DNA of 64,000 nucleotides from Cladosporium sp. IMV 00045 (lineage: Eukaryota > Ascomycota > Dothideomycetes > Cladosporiales > Cladosporiaceae), in assembly GCA_001931905.2 (NCBI GenBank), contig MSJI02000181.1, positions 1-64,000 of the forward strand, given 5' to 3'. The notes under the pieces were generated by a model. It had not been told where the DNA came from, made no database searches, and worked only from the letters and a program-made list of their open reading frames with translations. Below, piece after piece: positions 1 to 9,033 of the stretch. Numbering within the stretch: the first letter of the stretch is position 1; the number at the start of each line of letters is the position of its first letter. The translations under genes and the position numbers were made by a program.

Positions 1-522
1 ACATCCCGCCAGGCCTTGCCTCAACTTGCACCCTTGACCAAACGCGCCAACGTCGCAAAGGGAGCCTACGTGCTTCGCGAGAACTCAGAAGCAACCCTTA
101 CCATTATCGGCGTTGGAGCCGAACTCAACCTCGCACTCCAAGTTGCCGACCAGCTCGAGAAGTCTGGCAAGGCTAAGACCCGCGTCATCTCCTTCCCTTG
201 CCAGCGTCTCTTCGACGGCCAGAATCTGGAGTACAAGCGATCCGTTCTCCAGCGTCGCGCGGACAGACCGATCGTTGTCATTGAGCCCTACGCTGCCAAT
301 GGCTGGGAGAGATATGCCAACGCCGCTTTCTGCATGAGCACCTCGAGATTCGGCCAGTCACTTCCGGGTCCCGTCGCTTACGAGTACTTTGGCTTCACGG
401 TTGACAAGATTTGCGACAAGCTTACGGGCTATGTTCAGACTGTTAAGCAGCAGCCGGAGACGATCCATGAATTTTACGAATTTACTGAGGCGGATGGTAA
501 GGCTAATGTCAGGGTTCATTGA
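1..522 (+). CDS. Transketolase family protein, C-terminal part (left edge partial)
   Basis: The frame is open from base 1 and stops with TGA at 520-522. The residues before the first listed start read TSRQALPQL, the conserved transketolase stretch, so the gene begins left of the window. What is present is the C-terminal transketolase domain, with the region around VISFPCQRLFDGQ followed by the closing segment with EYFGFTVD. The enzyme transfers two-carbon ketol units in the non-oxidative pentose phosphate pathway in the cytosol, or acts on formaldehyde if it is the dihydroxyacetone synthase variant. The ThDP-binding parts that would separate these are missing. No peroxisomal SKL-type tail is seen (it ends VRVH), which leans towards an ordinary transketolase. 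Confidence 0.9.
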   Translation, partial: TSRQALPQLAPLTKRANVAKGAYVLRENSEATLTIIGVGAELNLALQVADQLEKSGKAKTRVISFPCQRLFDGQNLEYKRSVLQRRADRPIVVIEPYAANGWERYANAAFCMSTSRFGQSLPGPVAYEYFGFTVDKICDKLTGYVQTVKQQPETIHEFYEFTEADGKANVRVH

Positions 523-1356
523 GCCGTGGACAATGGTGTCAAAGGATCTACATATGATTCCAAGAGAACTCCTTCCTGTTTTATAGGTATAATGATCAAA
601 AATTGTTCGATTTCAAAGACCTCGCAGTCTTAGGGATACGAGGGTCTCGGGCCCATAGATGAAAATGCAAACGTGATTCGCAGATTGTAAGTATGCCAGC
701 TCTTGTTGCAATTGACGTGCCTGCGATACCCACATACAACGAGAAGTTTTTGGACGATTGGAAGCAAGTGTATTTACATGACATTGACACTTTACACAGT
801 CGACTCGTTTTCGACCGCAGAGCATCAACGTGTTCGTTTGAGTGAAGAAGGCTCTAGCGTCCAGCGGCACGACTTGCCTTTGTATGCTGCTACAAAACCA
901 TCAATATTTGGTCCAATTTCAGCACATTCAACAAACGGGATGATTTCCACTTTACACCACAAGGCTGTGACAGTTGAGCAGATGCGGCCACGTGGCGATG
1001 ACATAAGTCCTTGATCTATGCGACACATGATACTGAAGCTTCGATGGTGCGATATTGCATGAATCGTGCGTTCATCGGGATGTACGAATGCAGGCTTTCT
1101 TGTGGGTTTGTCGGGTGTCGTGGGTTTGTGGACTCTGCCATGTGGAGGAGGCGTTGAGCATTATGGAGAAGTCCGGAGCGTTTGGAGGCTTGCCGTATAG
1201 AGTACACTGAAGCGCCAGCCCCTTCTTCAAGCGCCGCTTTAAGCGCTCAGGGCGCTTATCTTAGAGCAACCGCAACCACTTCCCCAATCTTATTGTCAGC
1301 CTTGCCACCGGCGCTTTCGATTGCCTTTGCACAGAAGTACAACTCAACCATCCACC
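523..1356. other. Intergenic, no gene seen
   Basis: Only short overlapping open frames without recognisable protein features occur here. A GCGCTT-rich stretch lies at about 1210-1260. The last 100 bases should hold the promoter of the dehydrogenase gene to the right. Confidence 0.6.
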
Positions 1357-2521
1357 ATGCTGTTTCGACCCACTGTAAGTACAGACGTATATAGCTCAAA
1401 AGCCTGCTGTCATGAGCTACGTCCGCGTCTTTCACTCTCGTGTCAGCTGCTTGATTTCCTTCATCGATTTCGTCCTTTTAGCGTACCATTCCATCATCTT
1501 CACGAACTACAATGTCTCCTTCCGCCACCAACGACATCAACGACCAACAAGTGGTCAGCGACATCTCGCTGCCCGCTGAGATCCCGGAGTCCAAACAGAC
1601 TGCAGCAGGTGTTCCCGGAGACCAGCTTTTCTCACTCAAGAACCAGACCATTCTCATCACAGGTGCCGGCAGAGGTCTCGGTATTGAACTGGCTCTCGGC
1701 GTCGTGGAGAATGGCGGTCATGTAGCTGCTTTAGATATTCTAGACGCCCCATGCGAGGAATGGGGTAACCTGCAGAAAGTGGCAAAGCAGAAGAACGTCA
1801 CCGTCACTTATCGCAAATCCGACATTACGGACGAGGAAGACTTCAAGTCCGCCGTTGCAGAGATCTCCGCCAGAGGACGGGAACTCAATGCACCATTGCA
1901 GGGTGCCATTGCGTGTGCTGGTATTCAACAGAAGATTCCCACCCTTGAATACCCCGTTGCGGACTTCGAAAGAATGCTGAAAGTAAACACTCTTGGTAAG
2001 TCTTCTCATCATTTGCTGCATGAATGTCAGACTGACAACATTTCTAGGCTCTTTCATCACTGCCAAGGCAGTTGCCAATGACATGGTGGCAAACAAGATT
2101 CCCGGGAGCATTGTATTGATCGCATCGATGTCAGGCAGCATTGCCAACCGCGGCTTGACTTGCAGTGCGTACAACACAAGCAAGGCAGCTGTTCACCAAA
2201 TGTGCAGATCAATGGCTCAGGAGATCGGACAGCATGGCATCCGTATCAACACTCTGTCGCCTGGTGTAAGTTGATCAATACTCCCTGCCATATCAAAGCC
2301 GAGACTGACATACAACAAAGTACATCCGAACAGCAATGACAGATGCGCTTTTGCAAGCAGAGCCAGAGGTCGAGAAGACATGGATGGCAGGAGCGCTTCT
2401 CGGACGTCTTGGTGCCCCTGAGGACTTCAAAGCACCAGCTGTCTTCTTGCTTTCTCGTGGCAGCAGCTTCGTCACCGGTACCGACCTCAGAGTGGATGGT
2501 GGACATACTGCTGCTGTCTAG
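1357..2521 (+). CDS. Short-chain dehydrogenase/reductase, sorbose/xylulose reductase-like, with possible mitochondrial leader
   Basis: Exons as I read them: 1357-1374, 1482-1995, 2048-2265 and 2321-2521; about 316 residues. The NAD(P) motif TGAGRGLG, the NTLG segment and the catalytic YNTSK are all present, followed by LSPGYIRT, the usual order for classical SDRs of the mannitol/arabinitol/sorbose group. The splice junctions restore NTLG-SFI and SPG-YIRT exactly. The start is uncertain. ATG 1512 gives a 300-residue cytosolic enzyme. However, an ATG at 1357 with a good context (ccaccATG), 18 nt of exon and an intron 1375-1481 joins in frame and adds MLFRPTRTIPSSSRTT, an acid-free, Arg/Ser/Thr-rich leader of mitochondrial type. 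Its neighbours are a sugar transporter and a Zn2Cys6 regulator, which fits polyol or sugar oxidation/reduction. The exact substrate cannot be told. Confidence 0.85.
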
Positions 2522-3353
2522 ATATGACTTTAATGTAATCGAACTTTCCTTCTTCCATGTATTATCGATTAATATGATCTTCGCCATCTTATAGATCATC
2601 TTAGACAGCAAAGTCGATTGCCTACTTGGGCTTGTACCACAGCAGCATACTCATCCGCAGCGCATGTACGAGTCATCGAAAATAATACGTGTTAGAAGAT
2701 GAGTCTGATCTCGGGTATGCGCCCGTATAGCCCTAGTCCGGCATTCTCCTACAGGCACTTTGGATCATGAACTGGTTCCAAGCAACGAGACAGGCGTAAG
2801 CCACCCTGTCCGTGCCCTCTCCAGCGGAGTAGCCGATGTTTTGAACAAGGCAGCACTGAATGTCGAGAGAGTACCCAGATCGGCATCTTCTGGGGAACAG
2901 GTTCCGGAAGCCTTCCTAAGATGCCGATGGTGACGCAGCGAAAGAAGGGTTGCAGAATCATGTCCCGAACAACCTTCTCGATGGATCGGCGCTCTGTGAC
3001 GAAGCGCTACAGGCACCGGTTTGGGGAATTTCTACCGCTCTCACACCGCGGCCCCAAACCTAGGTCTTCCATGCTATTGAGCGCCTAACGCGCCGTTAAG
3101 TCGCGGTAGCATTTACTGACGGTCGACCTTGCGGCGTAAATGGCGCATCAATCCAAGACGATGTGGGCCAGGAAACAACATACAGGCGTAAGGACCGGGG
3201 AACAATGATTAGCTACATATAACGTCCCGGAATCCCCAGATCTTATCCTATCTTACCCCAGGTCTTCTACGTTCTTGGTGAATCTTGAGTCGTTGGCAAA
3301 AGTGTGGACGACACCAGACAAGATATTTGCATTGATCGAGTTCATTCGCGGCC
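2522..3353. other. Intergenic, no gene seen
   Basis: There is no supported coding sequence. The region holds the 3' end of the dehydrogenase gene and the promoter of the transporter gene, both read rightwards. Confidence 0.6.
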
Positions 3354-5415
3354 ATGCCACTACTTACCGGGCGTGCGCTCGACTGGGCCGTTACGGCCAC
3401 AGCAGGCTCTGGTTTCCTATTGATGGGATATGGTATGTTCATCGAATCTTGATGTACGGAGGGCCTCTGCTAATTCTCACGGACAGACCAGGGAGTCATG
3501 AGTGGTCTTCTGACAGGCACGGCTTTCACGAATCAATTTCCGGAAATCAACACCACGACCGGCAACGGCAGCGACTCTCTTCAAGGCCTTGTCGTTGCCA
3601 TCTACGAGATTGGTTGTTTCGCCGGCTCTTTGTTTTGCTTCTTCGCTGGAGAAAAGCTGGGACGTAAGAATTGCATCTGGCTGGGATGTCTCATCTTGAC
3701 AATTGGCGCCATTCTCCAAACGGCGGCCTATGGTATTCCTCAGATGATCGTTGGAAGAATCGTTGCCGGGGTTGGAAATGGCATGAACACTAGCACCATT
3801 CGTTCGTTCACCAGACGTCCCCTTCCATTGGATATGGCTGACGAGGATTAGCTGTATGGCATTCGGAATTGATGAAAGCGCATAAGCGTGGCAAAGGACT
3901 TTCCGTCGAGTTCGCCGTCAATATCTTTGGCGTTGGTAAGTGCGAAAGATCTGATTCCATCGATCCTGAGACGCTTGTATTGACTTTTCTTCTTTTCTCC
4001 GCGCAGCGCTCGCCTACTGGGTAGACTACGGCTTCTCCTTTGTTCAGAGTGAGGCTCAATTCCGCTTCCCTCTGGCATTGCAGATTCTTTTTGCTCTGGT
4101 AACGGCAGTCAACTTGCTATTCCTGCCAGAGTCGCCTCGATGGTAAGTTAGATGCATTTTGGAGAGTGAACGAATGTTAACCATGACCCAGGCTCATCGC
4201 CCACGATCGTTCGGACGAAGCTATGCAAGTTCTCAGGCGGCTGCATACAACCGGAGGCCAGTTGACAATCGAAGAAACAGCCTTGAGCAGAGAAGCCGCA
4301 GAGATCAAGGCCACAGTGGATGAAGAAAGAGAAGCCGCAGCCGGAAACTCTTTCAAGACCTTATTGAAGGACGGCACACAGAAGTTCCGCTATCGCACGC
4401 TGCTCGGAATTGGTGGTCAATTCATGCAACAATTGAGCGGTATGCATGGGATGCATCGCAGTCTCGGGCCAATGAGCTGACGTCTGATTGTAGGAATCAA
4501 CTTGATCACCTACTATGCACCGAGCATCTTCCAGCGTAGCGTTGGACTTTCACAACACCTCTCACTCCTACTCGCTGGCTTCACCGGCGTCGCGTACTTT
4601 TTCTCCGCCCTTCCCCCCATCTGGATCCTCGATAAGCTCGGGCGTCGAAAACTAATGTTGTTCGCCGTTATTGGTATGATGAGCTGCATGGCAGTCCTGG
4701 CCGGTACGGTATCCAACGGCAACACAACGTGCGGAATCATCGCGTCCGTCATGCTGTTTCTTTTCAACTTCTTCTTCGCTGTCGGTATGCTGGCCATTCC
4801 ATGGCTGCTTCCAGCCGAGTATGCCCCTTTGGCTATTCGCACGCCCGCGGCCGCTCTGGCGTCCGCCAGCAACTGGATCTTCACCTTCCTTGTTGTGCAG
4901 ATGTAAGCTCGCTTCGTGTTGCCATTTGTCTAGAATAATGCTAACGATGAAGTAGAACGTAAGCAATTGCCATCGCGCGCATTCCGGCGTCTGTGCCGAT
5001 CAAAGTCGACGATCAAGGTGCCCCCAATAGGTGAATCATGCTGACAACCTGAGTTTAGTCCTGTTTCAATCGGTAGCATCGGTTGGAAGACTTATGTCTA
5101 TTTTGCCATATTCAACGCGGTTTTCATCCCGACGATTTACTTCTTCTGTAAGCAGCAGACATCACTTCTAGCAGACGTCGCAGAATGCTGACGAGTATAT
5201 CAGATCCGGAGACGAGGAATCTCTCCCTTGAAGAAATCGACTGCTTATTCACAGGGCCGAAGATTGTGATGCACATCGCAGATGCCGACATTGATCTCGA
5301 GACCATGCGCCCTCACATGGAAAGGCAGGCGGAAGTGCAAAGAAAATTCTCGGTAGAACACATCGATGGATCAGAAGAGCTTGCCAAGAAGGCTGTAGAT
5401 GTGCCCAAGAGGTGA
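3354..5415 (+). CDS. MFS sugar transporter, nine exons including a 3-nt micro-exon
   Basis: Exons: 3354-3432, 3487-3801, 3852-3935, 4007-4142, 4192-4439, 4494-4902, 4956-4958, 5059-5147 and 5204-5415, giving 524 residues with every junction in phase. Family marks in order are GYDQGVMSG near the start, the loop AGEKLGRKN, LPESPRWL in the middle, GINLITYYAP, LDKLGRRKL in the second half and the tail PETRNLSLEEID. This is the 12-helix plasma membrane sugar porter family (hexose or other sugar with proton). Intron 2 has an unusual donor, GTTCGT, but its branch site and the restored PVWHSEL make it convincing. Between 4903 and 5058 two introns appear to flank only AAC, which supplies the Thr of the conserved ITP. 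Skipping it also stays in frame (IPV). The substrate cannot be inferred beyond sugar or polyol. Confidence 0.9.
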
Positions 5416-6056
5416 TCGTATAGGGGTTTGATATAGCACCAGCTCGAGTCGTCAAATGCAAGCTGTACTCGAGGCTCGTTCATCATGCAGATCATGTATC
5501 CGGATCAAAGCGGAAATAACATACTAGGACATCTTTGTTAGCAGTTTGATGCTTTGGGTGATAAGGATCTCGCCGATTGCACTGCCCTCGGGCGGGCTGA
5601 GGTATCGATGTCAATGTTTAATATTGGCATCCCCTTTATCTCAGTTTCTGGTTACACTGGTGTGCTCGAAAGTCGTCTCGTTTGCCGCCTCTGCAAATCT
5701 ATTGCGAAGTTCCAATGACAAACTGCACTCACATGAGTCTCTCACGCGATTCGAACGAAGCGTTGTATTGAGAAAACCAGGGAGGCGTTCAAAATGCGTA
5801 CATGTATTTGTTGACGGCGTGTTGATAAAAGAAGAACGAAACGTCCGGGGCAAGCTTCAAAATAAGGTTTTTCGGACGTCGCGTCAAGGACTAGGCGGAG
5901 AACGCGGGGATACTTCGGTTCTCCAGCGTCTACTACTTTACTCTATCATCACTTGCCTCACTGTTACTCTCATCAAGATGCAAAGAGAACCTTCGCGTCT
6001 GGTTAGCTGTAGCGCGAACGGCTTCTTGACGGTTTGGCCGCGGTACTGCTTTCAAT
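5416..6056. other. Intergenic, no gene seen
   Basis: A long open frame crosses this stretch (5546-6067) but has no recognisable protein character and runs into the start of the regulator gene in another frame. I treat the region as 3' and 5' flanking sequence. Confidence 0.55.
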
Positions 6057-8377
6057 ATGGCCGATAAAGCGTCGGCGGTCGCAGGCCAAAAACGCCGCAG
6101 GACCAAATCTGGGTGTTTGAACTGTCGACGAAAACGTAAAAAGTGTAAGTCTCATTGTAAACGAGATGTCCTGCGGTACTTTGATGCGTTACACGTGCAG
6201 AATGGATCTTGGCGTCTTGCTGACTTCTGCTCAGGCGATGAACAACGACCAACATGTCTTCGTTGTGAGAAAGCCTGCGAGCAGTGCAACTGGGATGGCT
6301 TCATCAAGTTTCGTCCGCCAACGGGGCTCTCTGGATCCAGAGAGTCCGATGCATCTCGGCCCGTGACTCTGAGCAGTATATCAGATTCGGATGTTCGTTT
6401 ATGTCTTGGTCTCTGTCTTACACTATGGAGTCATATGGCTGACTTGTCTTGTAGGAAGACGGGCAAACTTCAAATGTCGATTTTTCAAGCATCCATCAAA
6501 ACGACAGCAATTCCACAAATCACGCCGAGCCAATGCCAAATCGGCATTCTCCTATCCAGGAATTTGTTGGAGCAGGAAACATTGCCTTGAACAATCATTC
6601 GCGGCATCACTATGGGGCCACCGGTCAGCAGTCGCCAACAAATCAGAATGTGATCGATACATCGCATGACAGGCAACATGATCGTCAGTTAAATGGAGCT
6701 CCAGACTCACCCTTCGTGTTCTCCCACACATCCTCAACACGTTCTAACAATCCTGGCGTCTCACGAACATCTCATCAAGACGCAGCATCACCACATTCTC
6801 CAGGAACGGGCAACGACAGGCGTCACGAGCATAGGACGCAAAGCTTTGTATCTCCAGCACACCATGCTCAACCCTGGAGACATCAAAGATCGCCCTTGTC
6901 GAACAACCCGGTCATTGGCGTGAATCAGATGTCGCATCAAGTGGTCTCCCCCAGTGTCTCCTACGACGGAATCTTCGAGCCTGGATCGACGTACGCCGAC
7001 CTTTTCCATGAACTGAGGTCGCATGTTTTTCGCACTGCTGCACACCCTGAGCCTTCGTCCTTCGATGGCGACAATTCTGTAATGCCGAATGTGAACACTT
7101 CTGCATCCTATTCAATGAGCGAGTATGATGTGACCACTTCCGACATTCCAGCTCAGCGCCACGGAGAAGGCCAGGATGAAAGTACAACAAGCTTCGATCT
7201 TCCACCTGCTCAAGAATACGTTCTCTGGAAAGCATGGACGGAAGAAGTATCCTCATGGGTATGCTCAAACCATCAAGGCTAATGATACGTTCCTTCACTA
7301 ACTGGAATATAGCTCGACAAATTCGACCCGCAGACACACTTCCGTGACACCTTTCCAATAATAGCAAAAGGCAGACCCCACCTCAAGTACGCGATGCTCT
7401 CGCTCAGCGCGCGATACCTAGAGACACGAAGCAAAGACGTCTCGCCCTCACTCACCCTATCCCTCTACCAACACGCCATCCAGCTCCTCCTTCCCCAGCT
7501 GTACATGCGCGACATCGCCGTCATCGCCTCGTGCGTCATCCTCTGCGTGCTAGAAATGTTCAGCTGCTCGCCCAAAGCCTGGCGGCGCCACCTCGACGGC
7601 TGCGCCAGCCTGATGCAATCCCTCAATCTGCGCGGCGACAGCGGCGGGCCCGAAGAAGCCGTCTTCTGGTGTTTCGCGCGCATGGACCTGTGCGGCGGGC
7701 TCATCTCGCTGGAACGCACGCTCATCCCCGTCGACAAATGGACCTCCGAAGCCCTCCCCGAAATCACCGTCGCCACCTACCCCCGCTCCGGCGCTTTCCA
7801 CGACTACGCCAAAATGGCCGCCAACATGATCGCGCAGGCCATGGACCTCTTCGCCTCGCACCAAGCCTCCGAGGGCGCTTTCGGCTTCTCCGCCGTCGAT
7901 CCCGCAGCCAGCGAGGCGTACGAGAAGCTCTGGCGCCGTCTTTTCGAGAATATCCAGGACTGGTTCGCCACGCGCCCTATGGAAATGCTGCCCGTCATGG
8001 CCATGTCGGCGCGCAGCTCCGGGTCCACTTTCCCGACAGTCCTGTACAGCAACGCGGCGGCAATCTCAGGCAACCAATTCGCGCACACGGCCGCGATTCT
8101 CATGCTGCAGCGCAAACCGCGCGATATTGCACTGGGAAAGATCCGCAGCATCCTCTGGCACGCGCGGCAAATTTGCGGAATCGCTCTCTCGAACGACCAT
8201 CACGGCGCGTGGACGAATACCGTGCAGCCGGTGTGGATCGCGGGGAGGCTCATGAGCCATCCGCACGAGCACGCGGCGATTGTGCGCTTGCTGCAGAGGA
8301 TTGAGAGGGAGACGGGGTGGGCGACGCAGTGGAGGATTGATGATTTGATGGAGCATTGGGGCGATGTTGATGATTGA
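6057..8377 (+). CDS. Zn2Cys6 transcription factor
   Basis: Exons: 6057-6144, 6235-6392, 6455-7258 and 7313-8377, 704 residues. The first intron splits the third cysteine codon; splicing gives a perfect binuclear cluster with Cys 20, 23, 30, 37, 40 and 47, preceded by a basic run KRRRTKSG. A long Ser/Asn/His-rich linker follows. The C-terminal half, starting FDPQTHFRDTFP, resembles the fungal regulator middle domain (Fungal_trans_2 type). It should be a nuclear DNA-binding regulator. Lying next to a sugar transporter and an SDR in the same orientation, it may regulate them; that is inference from position. Intron 2 uses donor GTTCGT, as in the transporter gene. Exon 4 is markedly GC-rich at third positions compared with exon 3. 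Confidence 0.88.
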
Positions 8378-9033
8378 ATGTCGTGTTGCAGTAGTTTTGG
8401 ATCTCAGCCATGGGGGGTGGGGTATTCAGCCCGATCGAATGAAGGCTCAAACAGCCGAGAATGATTCATGAAGTTCTGTGATTCCATAAGGTAAGTATCT
8501 GGCGATGTAATATATGCTGTCTTGTAAATACAAAACGTCTTTCCTAATCCAAAGAGTAAAGAAAGCAAAGCAAGCGTTGGGATATCATAAATGTCACTGC
8601 TACCACCACCATAGTACCCCGGTAAATTGTGTTCTCCTCCAAGACGATGTCCTTCGTGTTCAATGAATAAGACGTCGGCCAAATTGACTGGTGTGTGAAA
8701 GCCACGGAGATCCGCGCAATGTTCCCTTGAGTCTGCCTCTTCCCTCTTTCCAGATGTACTGTCTACGGTCTTGATGGTGAGCAGATCTGTCTACACGAGA
8801 TCAGTTTCTAGATGTCGACTCAATGCGATGATTTCATTAATCGATAGGTGACGGTATCGCGGTACATGGATTTGCCCTGATCGGCTCGGGCTGTGCTGTT
8901 GCCTCAATTGCCAGAGAATAACAGCGGTCGGCAGCCGTCACCGTGAGGAAGGGGACCGTAGAAACTGAGCCTGCGCAGAGGCCCAGTCTCAGTCGAAGCC
9001 AGTTGTTGTTATTTTGCCTCGGCTGGAATCATC
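8378..9033. other. Intergenic between converging genes
   Basis: The Zn2Cys6 gene from the left and the C2H2/Zn2Cys6 gene from the right both end here, so this should be 3' UTR and terminator sequence. No coding sequence is supported. Confidence 0.6.

Noticed and set aside
5546..6067. Long plus-strand open frame of 173 codons
   Set aside because: Composition is not protein-like, no motif, and it overlaps the well supported start of the Zn2Cys6 gene in another frame.
7531..8304. 257-codon Arg-rich frame inside the Zn2Cys6 gene
   Set aside because: Shadow of the GC-rich last exon; Arg/His/Pro-rich composition is typical of a wrong frame.
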